Shown here: piece after piece, positions 26,630-34,372 of the stretch
How positions within the stretch are numbered: the first letter of the stretch is position 1
Layout: every line of letters starts with the position of its first letter
Assembly: GCA_020435995.1 (NCBI GenBank)
Contig: JAGQYO010000034.1
Coordinates: 1 to 35,465, forward strand
DNA from: Flavobacteriales bacterium
GTDB taxonomy: Bacteria; Bacteroidota; Bacteroidia; Flavobacteriales_G; Salibacteraceae
DNA: 35,465 nt
Direction of reading: 5' to 3'
Notes under the pieces: model-generated
What the model was told of the DNA's origin: nothing
The model's input: the letters and a program-made list of their open reading frames with translations, nothing else
Databases searched by the model: none
Program-made: the position numbers and the translations under genes

Positions 26630-27310
26630 ATGGACGGTAAAGAATTTAGAAAATACGCAATAAAGCACAAAGGCATAAGCAGTATGGTGATGGATCAATA
26701 TATTGAGTCATCTATTGTACCTACTGGCTCAATGACTCCTTATATATTGGAAGAAAGACAGTTGAATGTTCAGGCCATGGATGTTTTTTCGAGACTGATG
26801 ATGGATCGTATCATTTTCTTGGGAACCGCAATTGATGATCATGTGGCCAACATTGTGCAAGCACAGCTGCTGTTTTTGGCATCATCAGATGCGAAAAAAG
26901 ACATTCAAATTTATTTGAACACGCCAGGGGGTTCCGTTTATGCGGGTTTAGGTATTTATGATACCATGCAATATGTAGGCCCAGATGTGGCAACTATTTG
27001 CACTGGAATGGCCGCATCAATGGGGTCAGTATTGCTTACAGCAGGTACTAAAGGAAAAAGATCGGCATTGCCTCATTCAAGAGTAATGATTCACCAACCC
27101 ATGGGTGGTGCCCAAGGTCAGGCAAGTGATATCGAAATCACAGCGCGAGAAATTCAGAAATTGAAAAAGGAATTGTACGAGATTATTGCAAATCATTCGG
27201 GCCAAGAGTATCAGCGAATATGGGATGATGGTGACAGAGATCACTGGATGACCGCTGAGGAGGCAAAGGCCTATGGAATGGTTGATGAAATTCTCATTAA
27301 TTCTAAATAA
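26630..27310 (+). CDS. clpP: ATP-dependent Clp protease proteolytic subunit
   Basis: Serine peptidase forming the tetradecameric chamber that degrades proteins fed by ClpX or ClpC. The 226-residue product has an N-terminal extension of about 25 residues before SSIVPTGSM. The catalytic triad is Ser130 (TGMAASMGS), His155 (VMIHQPMGG) and Asp204 (GDRDHWMTAEEA). TPGGSVYAGLGIYDTMQ (98-114) forms the oxyanion region. It lies between tig and clpX with gaps of 2 and 5 bp. Confidence 0.97.
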   Translation: MDGKEFRKYAIKHKGISSMVMDQYIESSIVPTGSMTPYILEERQLNVQAMDVFSRLMMDRIIFLGTAIDDHVANIVQAQLLFLASSDAKKDIQIYLNTPGGSVYAGLGIYDTMQYVGPDVATICTGMAASMGSVLLTAGTKGKRSALPHSRVMIHQPMGGAQGQASDIEITAREIQKLKKELYEIIANHSGQEYQRIWDDGDRDHWMTAEEAKAYGMVDEILINSK

Positions 27311-27315
27311 TAAAG

Positions 27316-28551
27316 ATGTCGAAAGCAGAACCAAAATGTTCGTTTTGTGGTAAGAACAAGAGTGAGGTCAACATCCTCATTGCTGGTATCTCTGGACACA
27401 TTTGCGATGGGTGTATTTCACAGGCCCAGCATATTGTGGAAGAGGAAATTACGCAACGGGTAGAATCCACGATAAGCAATACCATAAACTTACTAAAGCC
27501 TAAGGATATAAAAGCGCATCTCGATGAGTATGTAATTGGACAAGAACAGTCTAAAAAGGTACTTTCAGTGGCGGTTTACAACCACTATAAACGTATTACC
27601 CAAAAGAAGGATAATAACGATGTGGAGATTGAAAAATCGAATGTTATTCTATTGGGTGAAACAGGTACTGGAAAAACGCTTTTGGCAAAGACGATCGCTA
27701 GAATTCTCAACGTGCCTTTTGCGGTAGCTGATGCCACCGTGATTACGGAGGCTGGTTATGTGGGAGAGGATGTAGAAAGTATTCTTACCAAGTTACTTCA
27801 ATCAGCAGATTATGATGTTTCCGCAGCGGAAAGGGGCATCGTATTTATTGATGAAATTGACAAAATATCGCGTAAAAGCGATAATCCTTCTATCACCAGA
27901 GATGTATCGGGTGAAGGTGTACAACAAGCATTATTAAAACTACTGGAAGGTGCTGAAGTTGGAGTTCCACCAAAAGGTGGCCGAAAACATCCAGAGCAGA
28001 AATTGGTTCAAATCAATACCAAAAACATCTTGTTTGTATGTGGTGGTGCATTTGTTGGAATTGATAAAATCATAGGGCGTAGATTGAATGCATCTTCCTT
28101 GGGTTATTCAAGCGTAAAACAAAATGAGAAAATTGACTCTGAGAATATTTTGCAATACGTAAATCCAAAAGATTTGAAATCCTATGGTTTAATTCCAGAA
28201 TTAATTGGGCGCTTTCCTGTATTGACTTATCTCGATCCGCTGGATGAAAATGCCTTGAGAAGAATACTGACGGAACCAAAGAATGCCTTGGTTAAACAAT
28301 ACGTAAAGTTGTTTGATATGGAAGGTATTCAGCTTTCGTTCAACAAAGAAGTATTGGATTACATGGTGGTAAAAGCCATTGAATTTGGCTTAGGTGCGCG
28401 CGGTCTTCGTTCTATTTGTGAAGCTATAATGATGGATGCTATGTTCGAGTTTCCAAGTATGAAGGGTGAAATCAAAGAATTTAAAGTTACCCTTGAGTAT
28501 GCTCAAGAAATGATGAAAAATTCAACAATTCAGAATCTAAAGGTCGCGTAG
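27316..28551 (+). CDS. clpX: ATP-dependent Clp protease ATP-binding subunit ClpX
   Basis: AAA+ unfoldase that recognises tagged substrates and feeds ClpP. The 411-residue protein has the N-terminal zinc-binding domain (Cys8, Cys11, Cys30, Cys33), Walker A GETGTGKT (114-121), [16 protein letters not shown] (pore-loop region), Walker B IVFIDEID, the [18 protein letters not shown] segment and sensor 2 in [10 protein letters not shown]. The family-typical ELIGRFPV motif is present as [15 protein letters not shown]. Last gene of the operon, ended by a hairpin terminator. Confidence 0.97.
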   Translation: MSKAEPKCSFCGKNKSEVNILIAGISGHICDGCISQAQHIVEEEITQRVESTISNTINLLKPKDIKAHLDEYVIGQEQSKKVLSVAVYNHYKRITQKKDNNDVEIEKSNVILLGETGTGKTLLAKTIARILNVPFAVADATVITEAGYVGEDVESILTKLLQSADYDVSAAERGIVFIDEIDKISRKSDNPSITRDVSGEGVQQALLKLLEGAEVGVPPKGGRKHPEQKLVQINTKNILFVCGGAFVGIDKIIGRRLNASSLGYSSVKQNEKIDSENILQYVNPKDLKSYGLIPELIGRFPVLTYLDPLDENALRRILTEPKNALVKQYVKLFDMEGIQLSFNKEVLDYMVVKAIEFGLGARGLRSICEAIMMDAMFEFPSMKGEIKEFKVTLEYAQEMMKNSTIQNLKVA

Positions 28552-28575
28552 ACGATTTTACATATTGAAAATTAG

Positions 28576-28600
28576 AAGCCGCTTTTTAGCGGCTTTTTTT
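28576..28600. terminator. Terminator between clpX and folA
   Basis: Arms AAGCCGCT (28576-28583) and AGCGGCTT (28588-28595), loop TTTT, followed by a T tract to 28600. It ends clpX transcription and, being only 7 bp from the folA stop, may also serve the convergent folA-thyA pair, although its minus-strand U tract is weaker. Confidence 0.88.
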
Positions 28601-28606
28601 ATTGAA

Positions 28607-29113
28607 TTATTTGCGCTCATAAAGTTTGATGGAAGCTTGCAGCTGGTTTTTTTCATCGGTTGCAATTGATGATAATTCCTTAGAAATCCATGATTTTTGC
28701 TCAAAGGCAGGAAAAAAAGTATCTGCTTCAAATTCTGCGTCAACCTCAGTTATGTACATTCTTGACACCAGGCATTTGGCCATAGCTTCTTTGTAAATCT
28801 GACCTCCGCCAATAATAAATACTTCAGTTTCGCCTTTACTGCGAGCCACTTCAATAGCCTCTTCTAATGAGTGGCAAATAATGGCATCACGTACTTTAAA
28901 ATTGGCATTTCGAGTTACTATAATATTTGTTCGGTTGACCAAAGGGCGGTATTTTTCGGGTATCGATTCGTAGTTTTTTCTTCCAGTAATAATACAATGG
29001 CCAGTTGTGGTTTCTTTAAAAAACCTCATATCCGATGGAAGGTGCCAAAGCAAATTATTGTTCTTACCTATTGCATTGTTTTTGGCTTTGGCCACTATTA
29101 GACTTACAATCAT
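28607..29113 (-). CDS. folA: Dihydrofolate reductase
   Basis: NADPH-dependent reduction of dihydrofolate to tetrahydrofolate. The 168-residue protein shows [31 protein letters not shown] (23-33; Asp28 is the active-site acid), the cofactor site [15 protein letters not shown] (38-52) and [14 protein letters not shown] (a second cofactor loop). Its start overlaps the thyA stop by 4 bp (ATGA). The coupling fits biochemistry, because thymidylate synthase generates the dihydrofolate that this enzyme recycles. Confidence 0.96.
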   Translation of the reverse strand: MIVSLIVAKAKNNAIGKNNNLLWHLPSDMRFFKETTTGHCIITGRKNYESIPEKYRPLVNRTNIIVTRNANFKVRDAIICHSLEEAIEVARSKGETEVFIIGGGQIYKEAMAKCLVSRMYITEVDAEFEADTFFPAFEQKSWISKELSSIATDEKNQLQASIKLYERK

Positions 29114-29904
29114 ACCGATACCGCTGCTTTTATATGAGCTTGGGGATGATAATCCAGCAATTCGAAATCTTCAAATTTGAATTCAAATATGTTTTTAATA
29201 TCGGGATTAATCTTGAGGGTTGGAAGCGAACCTGGAGTTCTTGTCAATTGGAGCTTGGCTTGTTCCAAATGGTTGTTGTATAAGTGTACGTCGCCAAAAG
29301 TGTGAACAAAATCACCTAGTTTTAAATCACAAACCTGTGCTATCATCATGGTTAAAAGAGCATAACTGGCAATGTTGAAAGGCACACCCAAAAAGGTGTC
29401 GGCGCTTCGCTGATAGAGTTGGCAGCTCAACTTACCGTCGGCTACATAAAATTGAAACATGGTATGGCATGGTGGAAGGGCCATCTGATCAATAAATTCG
29501 ACATTCCATGCACTCACCATGAGTCTTCTGCTGTTTGGGTTGGTTTTTATCATTTCTATTAAGTTTGAAATCTGATCCACTTTTCTGCCATCACTTGTTG
29601 GCCAGCTCCTCCATTGATAACCATATACAGGGCCTAGATTTCCTTCTTGGTCAGCCCATTCGTCCCATATTCTTACACCGTTTTCTTTGAGGTATTTAAT
29701 GTTGGTATCCCCTGTCAAAAACCATAGTAATTCATGAATGATTGATCGCAAGTGCAGTTTTTTGGTGGTTAACATCGGAAACCCCTCGTTGAGGTCAAAT
29801 CGCATTTGGTATCCGAAGCAACTAAGCGTTCCCGTTCCAGTTCGGTCACCTTTTTGGGTTCCGTTTTCTATTATATGTTCGAGTAACTTTAAATACGCTT
29901 TCAT
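29110..29904 (-). CDS. thyA: Thymidylate synthase ThyA
   Basis: Methylates dUMP to dTMP using methylene-tetrahydrofolate. From the ATG at 29904 it is 264 residues, the same as the E. coli enzyme; an upstream in-frame start at 29979 would add 25 residues and is rejected. The catalytic cysteine is Cys146 in [31 protein letters not shown] (21-38), [10 protein letters not shown] (125-134), [20 protein letters not shown] and the C-terminal [21 protein letters not shown] region are all typical. It forms a two-gene operon with folA. Confidence 0.97.
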   Translation of the reverse strand: MKAYLKLLEHIIENGTQKGDRTGTGTLSCFGYQMRFDLNEGFPMLTTKKLHLRSIIHELLWFLTGDTNIKYLKENGVRIWDEWADQEGNLGPVYGYQWRSWPTSDGRKVDQISNLIEMIKTNPNSRRLMVSAWNVEFIDQMALPPCHTMFQFYVADGKLSCQLYQRSADTFLGVPFNIASYALLTMMIAQVCDLKLGDFVHTFGDVHLYNNHLEQAKLQLTRTPGSLPTLKINPDIKNIFEFKFEDFELLDYHPQAHIKAAVSV

Positions 29905-29982
29905 GACTATTAATTTGACTTGCAAAGGAAGGATTAGTAGGGCAAATTCGTTGGTGGAGCTATCTGGTTTTACTAACATCTA

Positions 29983-30013
29983 TTGCACACTGGGATTAAA
30001 AAATAGTAATTTG
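29983..30013 (+). promoter_or_regulatory. Candidate promoter of the lipoprotein-subtilisin pair
   Basis: TTG (29983-29985), a 20-nt spacer and GTAATTTG (30006-30013; one mismatch to TAnnTTTG), 26 bp ahead of the ATG at 30040. Spacing is near the upper end of the usual range. Confidence 0.4.
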
Positions 30014-30032
30014 CGGCTCAAACATTTTTAAA

Positions 30033-30037
30033 AGGAG
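30033..30037 (+). promoter_or_regulatory. Strong Shine-Dalgarno sequence ahead of the small lipoprotein
   Basis: AGGAG preceded by an A run (AAAAGGAG) sits two bases before the ATG at 30040. With gldK it is one of only two clear Shine-Dalgarno sequences I noticed at starts in this window. Confidence 0.6.
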
Positions 30038-30039
30038 AT

Positions 30040-30462
30040 ATGAAAAAAGTTTTATTAGTTGCAGGAGCGGCTTTTGTAATGATGGGATGTGGAGCGGCCA
30101 AAAACTCAGGCATGATGGACCAAGCTAAAACGGCGGTGTCCGATCAAGCTGATTTATCCAAGTATTCAATTGATGCCAAATCGATGTTATCGGAATTGGG
30201 CGGACAAGGTACAAGTGGGTTATCAGGAGATTTCAAACAAAAGTTTGGAGTTATGGAAAAGGATGGTGGGCAATTTGTTTCTACCATAATTAAAGTAAAT
30301 GACCAAATTGATGAGGCCGATTTAACAAGCAAAGGTGTAGAAGTTCAAACTAAAAATGACCCAGTTTGGACAGCGTTGTGCCCCGTAGATAAATTTGGAG
30401 AATTATCCAAAGTGAATGGTGTAGAATCCATAGATATTTCCAAAGGAGGAAATGCAAAATAG
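30040..30462 (+). CDS. Small lipoprotein with a subtilisin-prodomain-like C-terminal domain
   Basis: A 140-residue predicted lipoprotein: signal peptide 1-16, lipobox MMGC (Cys17). The residues after the cysteine (GAAKNSGM) lack the acidic surface-export signal known for Bacteroidota lipoproteins, so a periplasm-facing position is likely. Residues 79-135 form a beta-alpha-beta-like module ending LSKVNGVESIDIS (122-134). This lines up with residues 105-117 of the adjacent protease (ISKLSGIERIEES), and the upstream part also matches in layout (ADLTSKGV against AELEKAGV). I infer a stand-alone relative of the protease prodomain, possibly an inhibitor or folding helper. No named family is recognised. 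The protease gene starts 22 bp downstream. Confidence 0.65.
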   Translation: MKKVLLVAGAAFVMMGCGAAKNSGMMDQAKTAVSDQADLSKYSIDAKSMLSELGGQGTSGLSGDFKQKFGVMEKDGGQFVSTIIKVNDQIDEADLTSKGVEVQTKNDPVWTALCPVDKFGELSKVNGVESIDISKGGNAK

Positions 30463-30484
30463 TAACCCCAAAAACTAAATAAAC

Positions 30485-32677
30485 ATGAAAAGAATAATAA
30501 CAACTTTAATCGTTTTCGTTTGGCTTGGTTCAAACGCACAAGAGTACTCAATTGTATCTCCGGCACTGCAAGGATTAATTAAAGCACATCATGTTTATGG
30601 TGAACATATTTCAGAATCGAATGCTTGGAAATATGGGCCATTGTCTGCCGATATTCATCCACAAGATTCTAAATTGAATGTACTGATAAAGGGTAAGGAG
30701 AGTCTAGCTGCTGAACTAGAAAAGGCGGGTGTGTCCTCCTTCAATCAAATTGGAAATGTGTATTCGCTGCATATTTCAGTTGCTGAGTTAGCAGTTATAT
30801 CTAAACTCTCAGGAATAGAACGAATTGAAGAAAGCCCTCGAGGAAATACTAAATTAAAAAATGCCAGAAGAAATACCAAAGTAGATATGGTACATTTAGG
30901 TTCTGGGTTAAATTCTCCATATCATGGAAGTGGGGTTGTAGTTGGCGTTATTGATTTTGGGCTAGATTTTTCTCATCCTATGTTTTATACATCCGACGGC
31001 AGCAGCACGCGAATTTCTAGAGTTTGGCTAACCGATAACAACACTGGCACTCCACCTAGTGGTTTTACCTATGGTACAGAATTAACAACACTTGCTGAAT
31101 TACAAGCGGAAGGAGCATCTAATTATTTCGAATCTCATGGTAGCCATGTTGCTGGTATTGCCGCGGGTACGGCTTACTTGAAGCCAGATTTAAAAGGGGT
31201 TGCGGACCAATCAGAAATTGTTTTTGTTGAGTCTGGGAATAGTGTTGCCGATGAGCTTACTTATATTTTTAATTATGCGCGGTCAGTGTCTAAACCTGCG
31301 GTAGTAAATATGAGTTTAGGCTCTCATAAAGGGCCCCACGATGGAAGTTCACTTCTTGATTTGGCAATTGATAATTTGGCAAAGTCGGGACAAATCATAG
31401 TTGGAGCGGCAGGAAACGAAGGAGACAAAGCACTACATCTTAAACATACATTTTCGGGTGATACCATAAGCACCATACCGGAGTTAGAAGGGGAGAATAC
31501 CACTGTGGATATATGGGGCGAAAAGAACAAGCATTTTAGCCTCAATCTAGTTTTGTATGACTTAGTTAACGATGCAATTGTATATGAAACAGGCTATTGG
31601 AGCACGACTATCAATACTAGTTTGGACAGTACGTTTAATTTAGGTTCAGATTATTTGAGTCTTAGTTACGGCGGAGAATTGAGCTCACTAAATCAAAAGT
31701 CACATGCTCAAATAGCTATTGAATCTACTACTCAGGATTATGCGGTTTACTTTGAAATGACGAGCCCATCTGGAGTTGTACATGCTTGGAACGATGGAAC
31801 TGGAGGTGGAGCCCCGTTTATTGATGATGTAGGCTCGGGACCATTAACTGGTTTTGTAAAAGGTGACAATGAAAGTACAATGGGTGAAATAGGGGCAACG
31901 GCTAAAAATATTATTTCAGTAGGTGCCTATACATCCACTACTACATTTACAAGTTTGGTAAATTCAACGGTAACCAATACCACGGAAGCTGATGGTGCTA
32001 TTGCGGATTTTAGTTCAAGAGGTCCTACAGTTGATGGTAGGGTAGTACCTTCAATTACAGCTCCTGGAAATTATGTCATCTCATCATTAAATTCATATAA
32101 TATTGGATCAACGCCTGGAGGAGATGAAGATGATAGAATTACAGATTCTACGATGATTGGTACGGACGCTTACTATTATGGAGCTTATGAAGGAACTAGT
32201 ATGGCTACACCGATGGTTGTTGGCATTATAGCATTGCTTTTAGAAAAAGATCCCACTTTAACTCCAGCTCAAATAAAAACCTTGCTAAAGGAGCAGTCTA
32301 TTAAGGATAGCCACACGGGTACCATACCTGCTGCAGGAAGCAATACATGGGGCTATGGTAAAATAGATGCCCTAGCTATGCTTGTCAAACTTGAAGGTGG
32401 AGCCCCCGTTGATCCTGTTGTAATAGAAGAAATAGTGAGTGAAAATGGAATAAGAATCTATCCTGTACCGACGAGTCATTTACTCCATGTTGAAGGTCAA
32501 ACGAAGTTCGAAAACATTGAAGTTATTTCGATTGATGGCAAAGTAAATGAAGTTCCAACTGTTTTGATAAGCGATCAAAAAGCTGAATTAGATATTTCCG
32601 CATTATCTGAAGGAATGTACTTGCTTAGGGTACGAACTCATAACGAGAATCAAGTATTTAGAGTACTTAAAAGATAG
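30485..32677 (+). CDS. Subtilisin-family (S8) serine protease, T9SS cargo
   Basis: A 730-residue secreted protease. Order of parts: signal peptide (1-18, ending GSNAQ); prodomain (about 60-118); S8 catalytic domain with Asp157 (VIDFGLDFSHP), His218 (ESHGSHVAGIAAG) and Ser572 (YEGTSMATPMVVG); a T9SS type A sorting domain (about 645-730, starting IRIYPVPTSHLLHVEG and ending in a basic VFRVLKR). The distance from His to Ser is about 350 residues, roughly twice that of subtilisin, because a strand-rich insert of about 150-200 residues follows GAAGNEGDKALHL. That layout resembles Csp-type clostridial proteases with an inserted jellyroll. All three catalytic residues are present, so it is expected to be active outside the cell. 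Pairs with the upstream lipoprotein. Confidence 0.9.
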   Translation: MKRIITTLIVFVWLGSNAQEYSIVSPALQGLIKAHHVYGEHISESNAWKYGPLSADIHPQDSKLNVLIKGKESLAAELEKAGVSSFNQIGNVYSLHISVAELAVISKLSGIERIEESPRGNTKLKNARRNTKVDMVHLGSGLNSPYHGSGVVVGVIDFGLDFSHPMFYTSDGSSTRISRVWLTDNNTGTPPSGFTYGTELTTLAELQAEGASNYFESHGSHVAGIAAGTAYLKPDLKGVADQSEIVFVESGNSVADELTYIFNYARSVSKPAVVNMSLGSHKGPHDGSSLLDLAIDNLAKSGQIIVGAAGNEGDKALHLKHTFSGDTISTIPELEGENTTVDIWGEKNKHFSLNLVLYDLVNDAIVYETGYWSTTINTSLDSTFNLGSDYLSLSYGGELSSLNQKSHAQIAIESTTQDYAVYFEMTSPSGVVHAWNDGTGGGAPFIDDVGSGPLTGFVKGDNESTMGEIGATAKNIISVGAYTSTTTFTSLVNSTVTNTTEADGAIADFSSRGPTVDGRVVPSITAPGNYVISSLNSYNIGSTPGGDEDDRITDSTMIGTDAYYYGAYEGTSMATPMVVGIIALLLEKDPTLTPAQIKTLLKEQSIKDSHTGTIPAAGSNTWGYGKIDALAMLVKLEGGAPVDPVVIEEIVSENGIRIYPVPTSHLLHVEGQTKFENIEVISIDGKVNEVPTVLISDQKAELDISALSEGMYLLRVRTHNENQVFRVLKR

Positions 32678-33956
32678 CTCCAACAATGGTGGCTGATAGG
32701 AGGGATGCAAGCGTTCCTCCTATCAATGCCTTCATTCCGAGTTCCGAAAGTAATTTTCGCTGGCTAGGTGCTAATGAGCCGATTCCTCCAATTTGAATTC
32801 CGATAGAAGCGAAGTTGGCAAAGCCACATAATATATATGTAGCCATTATGATTGATTTTTGTTCAGCAAATATTCCAGAAGCTTTCATACTCGCCAAACT
32901 GGTGTACCCCACAAATTCTGAAGCAATTAGTTTCTCGCCCAGGAGCTGCCCTACAAAAGTGATATCTGCGTATGCTACGCCCAACAACCACATCAAAGGG
33001 GCAAATAAATAACCTAAGATGAATTGTAGCGAAAGACTGTCGTATCGCGCTCCTGTGGCTTCTTCAATAATCCCATTGAGTCCAGTTAGTCCGCCTATTT
33101 TAATTAGCCCGAAATTACACATGGCTATAAACGCAAAGAAAACCAGCAACATGGCTCCTACATTCACTGCCAGTTTTAACCCTTCGGTGGTACCATTGGA
33201 TAAGGCATCCAAGAAGTTGCTTCCTACCTGCTGCCTACTAATTTCTATATTCGAATTGATGGGTTCGGTTTGAGGCATTAATATTTTAGAAATAACAATT
33301 GCCCCAGGAGCCGCCATTATTGATGCGGCTAGCAAATGTTTTGCAAATAATAGTCGTTGAACTGGATCGTCACCTCCTAAGAAGGATATGTAGGCTGACA
33401 AAACTCCACCAGCAACAGTTGCCATTCCCCCGATCATTACAAGCAAGATTTCGCTGCGATTCATGGCAGGCAAATACTCTTTTATCATCAACGGTGCCTC
33501 GGTTTGACCGAGAAAAATATTCCCTGCAACAGACAAGCTCTCAGCACCACTCACTTTTAAAAGTCTCGTAAATACCCAAGCTAAACCAAAAACAATTTTT
33601 TGAATGATGCCAAAATAGAAAAGTACCGACGTAAGTGCCGAAAAGAAAATGATTGTTGGTAAAACTTGAAAAGCGAATATGAATCCGAAGGAGTCGATAT
33701 TCATAAAACTACCGAAGAGAAAGGTGCTGCCATCGCGGGTAAAGTCTAAAATTTTGACAAAACCCTTCCCAAGTATCTCAAAACCTGATTGAACCAATGG
33801 GATTTTTATAATGGAAATGGCAAGAATTAACTGAGCTCCTAGCCCAACTAATACTACTTTCCAATTTATGGCTTTGCGGTTGCTACTAAATAGCCAAGCC
33901 AAGGCAATAATTACCATCAAGCCCAATGCGCCTCTTACTAATGATAGAAAGTCCAT
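32667..33956 (-). CDS. CNT-family nucleoside transporter
   Basis: Cation-coupled concentrative nucleoside transporter (NupC family) of the inner membrane. The 429-residue protein is hydrophobic throughout, with about 8-10 membrane segments. It shows the family stretches FAFQVLPTIIFFSALTSVLFYFG (in two overlapping parts), SLSVAGNIFLGQTEAPLMIK (the conserved Q-T-E motif of the substrate site) and FILGYLFAPLMWLLGV. The C-terminal CGFANFASIGIQIGGIGSLAP is also typical. Nucleoside uptake would fit with nearby thymidylate synthesis, but the genes are not in one operon. Its stop region overlaps the convergent protease gene by 11 bp. Confidence 0.93.
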   Translation of the reverse strand: MDFLSLVRGALGLMVIIALAWLFSSNRKAINWKVVLVGLGAQLILAISIIKIPLVQSGFEILGKGFVKILDFTRDGSTFLFGSFMNIDSFGFIFAFQVLPTIIFFSALTSVLFYFGIIQKIVFGLAWVFTRLLKVSGAESLSVAGNIFLGQTEAPLMIKEYLPAMNRSEILLVMIGGMATVAGGVLSAYISFLGGDDPVQRLLFAKHLLAASIMAAPGAIVISKILMPQTEPINSNIEISRQQVGSNFLDALSNGTTEGLKLAVNVGAMLLVFFAFIAMCNFGLIKIGGLTGLNGIIEEATGARYDSLSLQFILGYLFAPLMWLLGVAYADITFVGQLLGEKLIASEFVGYTSLASMKASGIFAEQKSIIMATYILCGFANFASIGIQIGGIGSLAPSQRKLLSELGMKALIGGTLASLLSATIVGAIF

Positions 33957-34036
33957 TCGGCTAAAGTAATTTACTTTCTCTTATTAAGCTCGTCTCTGAT
34001 TTTGGAATGAATGAGTCGTTGGCATCTTTAAAGTTT

Positions 34037-34282
34037 TTAATCTTCAAAACCTTCGCTGAAGAATTCTTCAAGAGTAATATTTAGAGGTTTAAGTATTCGT
34101 AAAATCGTAGAAAACTTTAAATCCACACCTTGTTCATACCTCCCATACTGCGTTCTGGAAATCTCGTTTTCATACGCGAAGTATTCATAATTAGAGTAGC
34201 CTGCTTTAATTCTCAACGATTTCAGCCTATTGGCAAGTTGCTTTATTTTTAATTTTTCAGATTCTGTTAGACGATGCTTCAC
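34037..34282 (-). CDS. Small XRE-type helix-turn-helix regulator
   Basis: An 81-residue DNA-binding protein. Its helix-turn-helix lies at about 17-60: LKSLRIKAGYSNYEYFAYEN, then ISRTQYGRYEQGVDLKFSTI, followed by LRILKPLNITLEEFFSEGF. There is no extra domain, so it probably acts as a dimeric repressor. The neighbour on the left is a transporter on the same strand (80 bp away) and on the right a divergent, apparently decayed cargo gene. The target is unknown. Small orphan regulators of this sort are common in Bacteroidota accessory DNA. Confidence 0.82.
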   Translation of the reverse strand: MKHRLTESEKLKIKQLANRLKSLRIKAGYSNYEYFAYENEISRTQYGRYEQGVDLKFSTILRILKPLNITLEEFFSEGFED

Positions 34283-34353
34283 AAAATCAAAGGAAGGTTC
34301 AAGATGGATTAAAAGTTACCATATAAAAAGGGTATCATAAAAGAGGTATTTCT

Positions 34354-34361
34354 TATATTTG
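34354..34361 (+). promoter_or_regulatory. Candidate -7 element of the decayed metalloprotease gene
   Basis: TATATTTG is a perfect TAnnTTTG match. No TTG lies at the -33 distance. Transcription would begin near 34367, only a few bases before the signal-peptide codons, so the leader would be extremely short. Confidence 0.35.
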
Positions 34362-34372
34362 ATCACTAAAGT

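Noticed and set aside
29905-29979. 25-residue N-terminal extension of thyA
   Set aside because: The shorter start gives the exact usual length (264 residues) and the standard [12 protein letters not shown] beginning.
34318-34348. Repeated TACC/GGTA motifs upstream of the XRE regulator as operator
   Set aside because: The matches are only four bases long in A/T-rich DNA; chance occurrence is expected.
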